This document shows, piece after piece, positions 51,932-59,422 of a stretch of DNA of 64,000 nt; positions within the stretch are counted from its first letter, which is position 1, and the number at the start of each line of letters is the position of its first letter. A model generated the notes under the pieces. That model worked only from the letters and a program-made list of their open reading frames with translations. It had not been told where the DNA came from and did not search any database. Origin of the DNA: Streptomyces caelestis (lineage in GTDB: Bacteria > Actinomycetota > Actinomycetes > Streptomycetales > Streptomycetaceae); assembly GCF_014205255.1 (NCBI RefSeq), contig NZ_JACHNE010000001.1:2170001-2234000 (forward strand), written 5' to 3'. Made by a program: the position numbers and the translations under genes.

Positions 51932-53164
51932 GTGCGTCAACGTTCGCTCATAGCCATCACCGCCGCACTCGCGGCGGGATCGCTCACCCTCACCGCCTGC
52001 GGGTCGCGTGACGACAGCAGCAACGGCAGCGGCGGCGGCGACAAGACCACTGTCGTGATCGGCGTCGACGCCCCGCTCACCGGTGACCTGTCCGCCCTCG
52101 GACTCGGCATCCAGAACTCCGCCGACCTCGCGGTGAAGACCGCCAACAAGGACGAGTTCGTCAAGGGCGTCGAGTTCAAGCTCGAACCCCTCGACGACCA
52201 GGCCCAGCCCTCCGTCGGCCAGCAGAACGCCCAGAAGTTCATCAGCGACAAGGACGTCCTCGGCGTCGTCGGTCCCCTGAACTCCAGCGTCTCGCAGCAG
52301 ATGCAGAAGCCGCTCAACGACGCCGGACTGGTCCAGGTCTCCCCCGCCAACACCGGCACCGAGCTGACCCAGGGCGACGGCTGGAAGACCGGCAACTCGG
52401 TCCGCCAGTTCAAGACCTTCTTCCGCACCGCCACCACCGACGAGGTCCAGGGCGCCTTCGCCGCCGAGTACCTCTACAGCAAGGCCGGCATCAAGAAGGT
52501 CTACCTGATCGACGACCAGAAGACCTACGGCGCCGGCCTCGCCGCCTCCTTCAAGACGAACTACACCAAGCTCGGCGGCAAGATCGTCGGCAGCGACCAC
52601 ATCAACCCCGACGACCGTGACTTCAACGCCGTCGTGGCCAAGATCAAGAAGACCGGCGCCGAGGCCCTCTACTACGGCGGCGAGTACCCGGCGGCCGGCC
52701 CGCTGAGCCAGCAGCTCAAGGACAGCGGCCAGAACATCCCGCTCATGGGCGGCGACGGCATCTACTCCGCCGAGTTCCCGAAGCTGAACAAGAAGGCCGA
52801 GGGCGACCTCGCCACCTCCGTGGGCAAGCCCGTCGAACAGCTCCCCTCCGCCAAGGAGTTCATCGCGAACTACAAGGCCGCGGGCTACAAGGACGCCTAC
52901 GAGGCCTACGGCGGCCTCACCTACGACGCCACCTGGTCCATCATCGAGGCCGTCAAGCTGGCGGTCGAGGGCAACGACGGCAAGGTCCCGGCCGACGGCC
53001 GCAAGGCGGTCCTGGACGCCATGAGCAAGGTCAAGTTCGACGGCGTCACCGGCCCCATCTCCTTCGACGAGTTCGGCGACACCACGAACACGCTGATGAC
53101 CGCGTACAAGATCAAGAAGAACGCGTGGGTGCCCGAGTACAGCGCCTCGCCCAAGCTGGGCTGA
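51932..53164 (+). CDS. livK: Branched-chain amino-acid ABC transporter, binding lipoprotein
   Basis: 410 residues from GTG 51932. The signal peptide ends in the lipobox LTAC (Cys23), so the mature protein is a membrane-anchored lipoprotein. The periplasmic-type binding fold matches LivK/LivJ: VVIGVDAPLTGDLSALGLGIQNSADLAV, FKLEPLDDQAQPSVGQQNAQKFI, VLGVVGPLNSSVSQQMQKPLNDAGLVQVSP and VYLIDDQKTYGAGLAASFK. It delivers leucine, isoleucine, valine or related ligands to the permease genes below. A strong hairpin after its stop probably keeps its mRNA abundance above that of the permeases. Confidence 0.95.
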   Translation: MRQRSLIAITAALAAGSLTLTACGSRDDSSNGSGGGDKTTVVIGVDAPLTGDLSALGLGIQNSADLAVKTANKDEFVKGVEFKLEPLDDQAQPSVGQQNAQKFISDKDVLGVVGPLNSSVSQQMQKPLNDAGLVQVSPANTGTELTQGDGWKTGNSVRQFKTFFRTATTDEVQGAFAAEYLYSKAGIKKVYLIDDQKTYGAGLAASFKTNYTKLGGKIVGSDHINPDDRDFNAVVAKIKKTGAEALYYGGEYPAAGPLSQQLKDSGQNIPLMGGDGIYSAEFPKLNKKAEGDLATSVGKPVEQLPSAKEFIANYKAAGYKDAYEAYGGLTYDATWSIIEAVKLAVEGNDGKVPADGRKAVLDAMSKVKFDGVTGPISFDEFGDTTNTLMTAYKIKKNAWVPEYSASPKLG

Positions 53165-53207
53165 CCGGGAGACGAGTAGCGAGCACTCCCCTCACACATT
53201 GATCCAG

Positions 53208-53243
53208 GCCGCGCGGGAGCGCCCACCAGCGCTCCCGCGCGGC
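53208..53243 (+). promoter_or_regulatory. Intercistronic hairpin between livK and livH
   Basis: Perfect 15-base stem (GCCGCGCGGGAGCGC with its complement) and a six-base loop, 44 bases past the livK stop and 33 before the livH start. Transcription must pass it to reach the permease genes. It is a likely partial terminator or a 3' stabiliser for the livK transcript. Confidence 0.8.
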
Positions 53244-53276
53244 GCCATATCCGAACCACTCCACGGAGGCCCTGCG

Positions 53277-54206
53277 GTGAACGAACTGCCGCAACAGCTG
53301 GCCAATGGACTCATCCTCGGCGCGATGTACGGTCTCATCGCGATCGGCTACACGATGGTCTACGGCATCGTCCAGCTCATCAACTTCGCCCACGGCGAGA
53401 TCTTCATGGTCGGGGGCTTCGGGGCCCTCACCGTCTGGCTCGTACTCCCCGACGGCTTCGGCCTCGCCGCAGCGGTCCCCCTCATGATCCTCGGCGGCAT
53501 CATCGTCTCCGTCGCCGTCGCCACCGCGGCGGAACGCTTCGCCTACCGGCCCCTGCGCACCGCGCCACGGCTCGCACCCCTCATCACCGCGATCGGCCTG
53601 TCCATCGTCCTGCAGCAGGTCGTATGGATGTGGTACCCGGACGCCAAGAAGGACCGCTCCTTCCCGCAGTTCGACGGCGGTCCCCTCGATATCTTCGGCG
53701 CCAACATCCAGCGCGGCGACCTCTTCGTCCTCATCGCCGCCCCGCTGTGCATGGTCGCCCTGGGCCTCTTCGTGACGAAGACCCGCTCCGGCCGCGGCAT
53801 GCAGGCCACCGCCCAGGACCCCGACACCGCCAAGCTCATGGGCGTCAACACCGACCGCATCATCGTCATGGCCTTCGCCATCGGTGCCGCGTTCGCCGCC
53901 ATCGCCGCCGTCGCCTACGGCCTCAAGAACGGCCAAGTCGGCTTCCGCATGGGCTTCCTGATGGGCCTCAAGGCCTTCACCGCCGCCGTCCTCGGCGGCA
54001 TCGGCAACATCTACGGCGCCATGCTCGGCGGCATCGTCCTCGGCGTCGCCGAGGCCCTCGCCACCGGCTACATCGGCAACATTCCCGGCATGGAACTCTT
54101 CGGCGGCGGCGCCTGGAAGGACGTATGGGCGTTCAGCCTGCTCATCCTCGTCCTGCTCCTCAGGCCACAAGGCCTGCTCGGCGAACGCGTCGCGGATCGG
54201 GCGTGA
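53277..54206 (+). CDS. livH: Branched-chain amino-acid ABC transporter permease
   Basis: 309-residue inner-membrane permease with eight or more hydrophobic helices. The LivH signature region is LILGAMYGLIAIGYTMVYGIVQLINFAHGEIFMVGGFGAL, and the EAA-type loop ATAQDPDTAKLMGVNTDRIIVMAFAIG contacts the ATPases. GTG 53277 follows ACGGAGG. Its stop overlaps the alternative GTG start of livM (GTGA), indicating coupled translation of the two permeases. Confidence 0.94.
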   Translation: MNELPQQLANGLILGAMYGLIAIGYTMVYGIVQLINFAHGEIFMVGGFGALTVWLVLPDGFGLAAAVPLMILGGIIVSVAVATAAERFAYRPLRTAPRLAPLITAIGLSIVLQQVVWMWYPDAKKDRSFPQFDGGPLDIFGANIQRGDLFVLIAAPLCMVALGLFVTKTRSGRGMQATAQDPDTAKLMGVNTDRIIVMAFAIGAAFAAIAAVAYGLKNGQVGFRMGFLMGLKAFTAAVLGGIGNIYGAMLGGIVLGVAEALATGYIGNIPGMELFGGGAWKDVWAFSLLILVLLLRPQGLLGERVADRA

Positions 54207-54211
54207 TACCC

Positions 54212-56041
54212 ATGACCACCAACATTCCCACCGACAAGACGACGGACACCACCAAGGTGCCCACTGCACCGGCCACCCCCGTCGTCCCCCTGCCGCCCGC
54301 AGCGGCACGCGCCACCACCGTCACCGGCTCCGCGCTCGCCCTCGTCGGCACCTTCCTCGCCTGGACCTGGACCGACGAGTTCCCCGGCAACCTCACCGTC
54401 ACCGGCTACCCCGGCGGCCTGCAGGTGCTCACCCTCGCCGGAGCCGCACTCACCCTGCTGTTCGCCCTCTCCGGCTACGGCATCCGAGGCCTCGGCTGGC
54501 TCACCCCCGGCGGCACCAACAGCCCCGTCCTGCTGAGCACCCTCGGCGTCCTCGGCACCACCGGCTACGCCATCGGCGCCATCGCCTACGAACTCGGCGG
54601 CCTCGTCAACCTCGAACCCGGCGCCTGGGTCTCCGGCATGGGCGCCCTCCTCGCCGTCATAGGCGCCCTCGGTCTCCCCGTCGACCAGCCCTACGGCGCC
54701 GACGACCCGAAGCCCAGCCTCTGGGGCCGGATCCGCCACTCCCTCACCGCTCCCGAACCCGGCCGCGCCAAGGAACTCCCCTCCTGGGTGGAGATCCTGA
54801 TCATCGCCGCCGGCTTCGGCGTCGGCCTGTACGTCTTCGCGTACGGCATCGGCACCGAGTACTCCGAGCTGTTCATCGGCTTCCTGATCACCGCCGCGTT
54901 CGGCTTCACCGCCGTCACCCGGGCAGGACTCCTCAAGCGGCTCTCCGCACTCACCGCCAAACACCGCAACGTCGCCCTCGCGGCCGCCTTCGCCGCCGCG
55001 ATCTGCTTCCCCTTCACCCAGAGCAACGACCAGTTCGCCCTCATCGGCGCGAACATCCTCATCTTCGCCACCGTCGCCCTGGGCCTCAACGTCGTCGTCG
55101 GCCTCGCCGGCCTCCTCGACCTGGGATACGTCGCCTTCCTCGGCGTCGGCGCCTACGCCGCCGCCCTGGTCTCCGGCTCCCCGCAGTCGACCTTCGGCGT
55201 TCACTTCCCCTTCTGGGCGGCCGTCCTCACCGGCGCCGCCGCCTCGCTGATCTTCGGCGTGGTGATCGGTGCCCCGACCCTGCGACTGCGCGGCGACTAC
55301 CTCGCCATCGTGACCCTCGGTTTCGGTGAGATCTTCCGCATCACCATGAACAACCTGAACGGCAACAGCGGACCGGACGTCACCAACGGCTCCAACGGCG
55401 TCCCCAACATCCCGGACCTGGAGATCTTCGGCTTCAACCTTGGACTACCGCACAACGTCCTCGGCCACGAACTCACCCGCTCCGGCAACTACTACCTGCT
55501 GATGCTGCTGTTCACCGCCATCGTCGTCATGGTCTTCCGCCGCTCGGCGGAGTCCCGCATCGGCCGCGCGTGGGTCGCCATCCGCGAGGACGAGACCGCC
55601 GCCACCGCGATGGGCATCAACGGCTTCCGCCTCAAGCTCCTCGCCTTCGCACTCGGCGCCTCCCTCGCCGGCCTCGCCGGCACCGTCCAGGCGCACGTGT
55701 CGTACAGCGTCACCCCCGAGCAGTACCAGTTCGCCGGCTCCGTACCGCCGAACTCGGCCTTCCTGCTCGCCGCCGTCATCCTTGGCGGCATGGGCACCAT
55801 CAGCGGACCCCTCATCGGCGCCGCGCTGCTGTACCTCATCCCCGCCAAACTCCAGTTCATGGCGGAGTACCAGCTGCTCCTCTTCGGCGTCGCGCTCATG
55901 CTCCTCATGCGCTTCCGCCCCGAAGGCCTGGTCGCCGACCGCAGGAAGCAACTCGAATTCCACGAGACCGGACAGCTCGACGTACCGGAGGACAAGTCGC
56001 TGCCCGACGGCGCGACCGGCGTCGCCAAGGCAGGGGCGTGA
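54212..56041 (+). CDS. livM: Branched-chain amino-acid ABC transporter permease with N-terminal extension
   Basis: 609 residues, longer than typical LivM. The first 210 residues hold an extra membrane part (TTVTGSALALVGTFLAWTW, GLQVLTLAGAALTLLFALSGYG, LGVLGTTGYAIGAIAYELGGL, MGALLAVIGALGLP). The standard permease follows, with GLNVVVGLAGLLDLGYVAFLGVGAYAAALVS and the coupling loop SAESRIGRAWVAIREDETAATAMGINGFRLK. ATG 54212 is used; GTG 54203 overlaps the livH stop and is an alternative. The C-terminus is a soluble acidic tail. Confidence 0.92.
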   Translation: MTTNIPTDKTTDTTKVPTAPATPVVPLPPAAARATTVTGSALALVGTFLAWTWTDEFPGNLTVTGYPGGLQVLTLAGAALTLLFALSGYGIRGLGWLTPGGTNSPVLLSTLGVLGTTGYAIGAIAYELGGLVNLEPGAWVSGMGALLAVIGALGLPVDQPYGADDPKPSLWGRIRHSLTAPEPGRAKELPSWVEILIIAAGFGVGLYVFAYGIGTEYSELFIGFLITAAFGFTAVTRAGLLKRLSALTAKHRNVALAAAFAAAICFPFTQSNDQFALIGANILIFATVALGLNVVVGLAGLLDLGYVAFLGVGAYAAALVSGSPQSTFGVHFPFWAAVLTGAAASLIFGVVIGAPTLRLRGDYLAIVTLGFGEIFRITMNNLNGNSGPDVTNGSNGVPNIPDLEIFGFNLGLPHNVLGHELTRSGNYYLLMLLFTAIVVMVFRRSAESRIGRAWVAIREDETAATAMGINGFRLKLLAFALGASLAGLAGTVQAHVSYSVTPEQYQFAGSVPPNSAFLLAAVILGGMGTISGPLIGAALLYLIPAKLQFMAEYQLLLFGVALMLLMRFRPEGLVADRRKQLEFHETGQLDVPEDKSLPDGATGVAKAGA

Positions 56042-56046
56042 CCGCC

Positions 56047-56913
56047 ATGACCACCACCACACCCACCACCACGACGGTCCTCGACGCCTCCGGCGTCACC
56101 ATGCGCTTCGGCGGTCTCACCGCCGTACGCTCCGTCGACCTCACCGTCAACAGCGGCGAGATCGTCGGCCTCATCGGACCCAACGGCGCCGGCAAGACCA
56201 CCTTCTTCAACTGCCTCACCGGCCTGTACGTCCCCACCGAAGGCACCGTCAAGTACCGGGACACCGTCCTGCCGCCCCGGCCGCACCTGGTCACCCAGGC
56301 CGGCATCGCCCGCACCTTCCAGAACATCCGGCTCTTCGCCAACATGACCGTCCTGGAAAACGTGCTGGTCGGACGCCACACCCGCACCAAGGAAGGCCTC
56401 TGGTCGGCCCTCCTGCGGCTGCCCGGCTTCAAGAAGGCCGAGCAGGAGTCCCGTGAACGCGCCATGGAACTCCTGGAGTTCACCGGACTCGCCGCCAAGG
56501 CAGACCACCTCGCCCGCAACCTGCCCTACGGCGAGCAGCGCAAGCTGGAGATCGCCCGGGCGCTGGCGAGCGAACCCGGTCTGCTGCTGCTCGACGAGCC
56601 CACCGCCGGCATGAACCCGCAGGAGACCCGCGCCGCCGAGGAACTGATCTTCGCCATCCGCGACAAGGGCATCGCCGTCCTCGTCATCGAACACGACATC
56701 CGGTTCATCATGAACCTCTGCGACCGCGTCGCCGTGCTCGTCCAGGGCGAGAAGATCGTCGAAGGGCCCGCCGAAGTCGTCCAGGCCGACGAACGCGTCA
56801 TCGCCGCCTACCTCGGCACCCCCTTCGAGGGCGCACCAGGCAAGGAGGAAGCCGCCGAGGTCGAAGCCGCGGAGGCCGAGGCACAGAGCACCACAGAAGG
56901 GGACGACAAGTGA
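56047..56913 (+). CDS. livG: Branched-chain amino-acid ABC transporter ATPase
   Basis: 288 residues. Walker A is LIGPNGAGKTTFFNCLTG, the Q-loop region is GIARTFQNIRLFANMT, the signature is LPYGEQRKLEIARAL, Walker B is LLLLDEPTAGMNPQE and the switch histidine is in VIEHDIRF. A threonine-rich start (MTTTTPTTTT) and an acidic tail are unconserved. GTG 56038 overlaps the livM stop and could be the start instead of ATG 56047. The stop overlaps the GTG of livF. Confidence 0.94.
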   Translation: MTTTTPTTTTVLDASGVTMRFGGLTAVRSVDLTVNSGEIVGLIGPNGAGKTTFFNCLTGLYVPTEGTVKYRDTVLPPRPHLVTQAGIARTFQNIRLFANMTVLENVLVGRHTRTKEGLWSALLRLPGFKKAEQESRERAMELLEFTGLAAKADHLARNLPYGEQRKLEIARALASEPGLLLLDEPTAGMNPQETRAAEELIFAIRDKGIAVLVIEHDIRFIMNLCDRVAVLVQGEKIVEGPAEVVQADERVIAAYLGTPFEGAPGKEEAAEVEAAEAEAQSTTEGDDK

Positions 56914-57626
56914 CCGCACTGCTGGAGGTCGAGGACCTCAGGGTCGCCTACGGCAAGATCGAGGCCGTCAAGGGCATCTCGTTCAAGGTCGACGCGGGCG
57001 AGGTCGTCACCCTCATCGGCACCAACGGCGCCGGCAAGACCACCACCCTGCGCACCCTGTCCGGACTTCTCCAGCCGGTCTCCGGCGAGATCAGGTTCGA
57101 CGGCAAGTCGCTGAAGAAGATCCCCGCCCACAAGGTGGTCTCACTGGGCCTCGCCCACTCCCCCGAGGGCCGGCACATCTTCCCCCGCATGACCATCGAG
57201 GACAACCTCCGCCTCGGCGCGTTCCTGCGCAACGACAAGGAGGGCATCGAGAAGGACATCAAACGCGCCTACGACCTGTTCCCCATCCTCGGGGAGCGCC
57301 GGAAGCAGGCCGCCGGCACCCTCTCGGGCGGTGAGCAGCAGATGCTCGCCATGGGACGGGCCCTGATGTCCCGGCCCAAGCTGCTCATGCTCGACGAACC
57401 CTCCATGGGTCTCTCCCCGATCATGATGCAGAAGATCATGGCGACCATCCAGGAGCTGAAGGCTCAGGGCACCACCATCCTGCTCATCGAGCAGAACGCC
57501 CAGGCCGCCCTCTCCCTGGCCGACCACGGCCACGTCATGGAAGTCGGCAAGATCGTCCTGTCCGGCACCGGCCAGGACCTGCTCCACGACGAGTCGGTCC
57601 GCAAGGCGTACCTCGGCGAGGACTGA
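56910..57626 (+). CDS. livF: Branched-chain amino-acid ABC transporter ATPase
   Basis: 238 residues, last gene of the operon. Walker A LIGTNGAGKTTTLRTLSG, Q-loop SPEGRHIFPRMTIEDNL, signature LSGGEQQMLAMGRALM, Walker B LLMLDEPSMGLSP and H-loop LIEQNAQAAL are all present. GTG 56910 overlaps the livG TGA (GTGA). It pairs with LivG as the heterodimeric motor. A hairpin 22 bases downstream ends the operon. Confidence 0.95.
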   Translation: MTALLEVEDLRVAYGKIEAVKGISFKVDAGEVVTLIGTNGAGKTTTLRTLSGLLQPVSGEIRFDGKSLKKIPAHKVVSLGLAHSPEGRHIFPRMTIEDNLRLGAFLRNDKEGIEKDIKRAYDLFPILGERRKQAAGTLSGGEQQMLAMGRALMSRPKLLMLDEPSMGLSPIMMQKIMATIQELKAQGTTILLIEQNAQAALSLADHGHVMEVGKIVLSGTGQDLLHDESVRKAYLGED

Positions 57627-57647
57627 CTTCCGTAATCGCCGATACGA

Positions 57648-57686
57648 CGAGGCCCGCGCCCCTGCTTCCAGGGAACGCGGGCCTCG
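57648..57686. terminator. Bidirectional hairpin between livF and the ANTAR regulator
   Basis: Outer stem CGAGGCCCGCG / CGCGGGCCTCG (11 bp) with an inner CCCTG/CAGGG helix. It lies 22 bases after livF and 22 before the end of the convergent response-regulator gene, so it can serve both. Confidence 0.85.
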
Positions 57687-57707
57687 CGCACATAACGGAG
57701 GGCTCGA

Positions 57708-58364
57708 TCAGCCCTTGGACGCCTTCTTCTCCTCCGCGTCGTCGATGACCGCCTCCGCGACCTGCTGCATCGACATCCGCCGGTCCATCGACGTCTTCTG
57801 GATCCACCGGAACGCGGCGGGCTCGGTCAGCCCGTACTCCGTCTGGAGGATCGACTTGGCCCGGTCCACCAGCTTCCGCGTCTCCAGCCGCAGCGTGAGG
57901 TCCGCGACCTCCTTCTCCAGCTCCTTCAGCTCCGTGAAACGCGAGACGGCCATCTCGATCGCCGGGACGACGTCGGTCTTGCTGAACGGCTTCACCAGGT
58001 AGGCCATGGCACCCGCGTCCCGGGCCCGCTCCACGAGGTCGCGCTGCGAGAAGGCGGTCAGCATCAGCACCGGCGCGATGCTCTCCTCGGCGATCTTCTC
58101 GGCCGCGGAGATACCGTCCAGCTTCGGCATCTTCACGTCCAGGATCACCAGGTCGGGGCGGTGCTCACGAGCCAGCTCCACGGCCTGCTCCCCGTCGCCG
58201 GCCTCACCGACGACGGTGTACCCCTCCTCCTCCAGCATCTCTTTGAGATCGAGCCGGATCAGGGCCTCGTCCTCGGCGATGACGACCCGCGTCGTCATCG
58301 GAGGCACGTGCGAGTTGTCCTCATCAGGCACGTCAACAGGCTGGGGCGACTCGGGGGCGCTCAC
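57708..58364 (-). CDS. Response regulator with ANTAR RNA-binding output
   Basis: 218 residues. The receiver domain (about 25-140) has the acidic pair VVIAEDEALIRLDL, the phosphorylation aspartate in LVILDVKMPKLDG, LTAFSQRD and LVKPFSKTDVV. The C-terminal ANTAR domain (LVDRAKSILQTEYGLTEPAAFRWIQKTSMDRRMSMQQVAEAVI) binds paired RNA hairpins and prevents termination. No histidine kinase is adjacent, so its partner is unknown. GTG 58364 follows AAGGAG. The gene is convergent with the liv operon and divergent from the tRNA. Confidence 0.94.
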   Translation of the reverse strand: MSAPESPQPVDVPDEDNSHVPPMTTRVVIAEDEALIRLDLKEMLEEEGYTVVGEAGDGEQAVELAREHRPDLVILDVKMPKLDGISAAEKIAEESIAPVLMLTAFSQRDLVERARDAGAMAYLVKPFSKTDVVPAIEMAVSRFTELKELEKEVADLTLRLETRKLVDRAKSILQTEYGLTEPAAFRWIQKTSMDRRMSMQQVAEAVIDDAEEKKASKG

Positions 58365-58468
58365 GTGGGCTCCTTGGTACGGGGCAGGCCGGTACTGCTC
58401 CCAAGAGCGTACCTAGCTGCGGTATGGTGGACGGGCAGCGGGTCGAGGTAAATCTTCGATTCGCAGGA

Positions 58469-58542
58469 GCTCCGGTAGTCCAATCGGCAGAGACGATACC
58501 CTCAAAAGGTATTCAGTGTGGGTTCGAGTCCCACCCGGGGCA
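58469..58542 (+). tRNA. tRNA with anticodon CAA (leucine, UUG) but class I body
   Basis: 74-base cloverleaf. Acceptor GCTCCGG (58469) pairs with CCGGGGC (ends 58541) with one G-U, and the discriminator is A. The D-stem has three base pairs (GTC/GAC). Anticodon stem ATACC/GGTAT encloses loop CTCAAAA, so the anticodon is CAA. The variable loop is only five bases (TCAGT). The T-stem GTGGG/CCCAC holds TTCGAGT. The 3' CCA is not encoded. True leucine tRNAs are class II with a long variable arm, so this is an unusual molecule; it may be charged with something else or serve a special role. A strong terminator follows 30 bases later. Confidence 0.87.
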
Positions 58543-58572
58543 CTTTTCCTGAGATTCCAAGGTCACAACGCC

Positions 58573-58609
58573 AAGCGGATGTCCACGTTCTCGTGAACAT
58601 CCGCTTTTT
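58573..58609 (+). terminator. Intrinsic terminator of the tRNA transcript
   Basis: AAGCGGATGT plus CACG pair with CGTG plus ACATCCGCTT (one mismatch, four-base loop), followed by a T-run (the final TT of the stem and TTT). It ends 30-67 bases past the tRNA and just before the HTH/LAGLIDADG gene. Confidence 0.92.
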
Positions 58610-58647
58610 GCTGTGTGTCGCCGCGATCAGCCTCCCACAGTGTCCAT

Positions 58648-59415
58648 ATGTACGACGTGGACACACGCAAGCGAGCACTTGCCCTGGTGGCACAGGGCCG
58701 CAGCCTGAACTCGGTCAGCAAGGAGATGGGCATCTCCCGACACGCGATCACGAATTGGCTGAGTCGGCTTGAGCCGCTGCCCCGGACTCCGCCTTGCGTC
58801 CGGTGCCTGGAATCCCCCGGAATCCCCGAAGACACAGCGGCGTACGCCTACCTACTCGGCCTTTACCTCGGCGACGGCTACATCATCTCCAAGCCCAAGC
58901 AGCACTACCTCATGATCACCTGCACTGCCTCGTGGCCTGGTCTGGTCGACGCCGCCGAGGAAGCCATGCGCAAGGTCCTCCCCTGGCCCAGTGTCAACCG
59001 CCTTCAGAGGGCAGGGTGCGTCGACGTCAAGTCCTACACACGGCATTGGGTGTGTCTGCTCCCCCAGCACGGCCCCGGCAAGAAACACGAACGTCCCATC
59101 GCCCTCGAGCCCTGGCAGCAAGCCATCGTCGACGCCCACCCTTGGGAGTTCATCCGGGGCCTCATCCACTCCGACGGCTGCCGGATCACGAACTGGACGA
59201 CCCGCATGGTCGCTGGCGAGCGGAAGCGCTACGAATACCCGCGGTACCTGTTCTCCAACAAGTCGGACGACATCCGGAAGCTCTTCACGGATGCCCTCGA
59301 CACGGTGGGCGTCGAATGGAGCACGCTGGCCCGCGGGAGCGACCCGTTCAACATCTCCGTCGCCCGCAAAGCCTCCGTAGCCCTCATGGACGCCCACGTA
59401 GGCCCCAAGTACTGA
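58648..59415 (+). CDS. HTH plus LAGLIDADG homing-endonuclease-like protein beside a tRNA
   Basis: 255 residues. Residues 5-40 form a transposase/Hin-type helix-turn-helix (RKRALALVAQGRSL, SKEMGISRHAITNWL). Cys50/Cys53 (CVRC) could hold metal. Two LAGLIDADG-like helices follow, LLGLYLGDG at 69-77 and FIRGLIHSDG at 168-177, each ending in an acidic residue (Asp76, Asp176). The C-terminal block NISVARKASVALMDAHVGPKY is well formed. Families of this type are often simply called HTH proteins in Streptomyces. It is not inside an intron or intein. The close position downstream of the tRNA suggests a freestanding mobile or regulatory gene. Whether it cuts DNA is unknown. Confidence 0.8.
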   Translation: MYDVDTRKRALALVAQGRSLNSVSKEMGISRHAITNWLSRLEPLPRTPPCVRCLESPGIPEDTAAYAYLLGLYLGDGYIISKPKQHYLMITCTASWPGLVDAAEEAMRKVLPWPSVNRLQRAGCVDVKSYTRHWVCLLPQHGPGKKHERPIALEPWQQAIVDAHPWEFIRGLIHSDGCRITNWTTRMVAGERKRYEYPRYLFSNKSDDIRKLFTDALDTVGVEWSTLARGSDPFNISVARKASVALMDAHVGPKY

Positions 59416-59422
59416 CGGCGCC

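Noticed and set aside
58469..59415. Integrated prophage or ICE at the tRNA
   Set aside because: No integrase, excisionase or second copy of the tRNA 3' end is visible, and pyk follows directly after the single HTH/LAGLIDADG gene.
58648..59415. Intein or group I intron endonuclease
   Set aside because: The gene is freestanding with its own start and stop. No splicing blocks or intron core surround it, and neither the tRNA nor pyk is interrupted.
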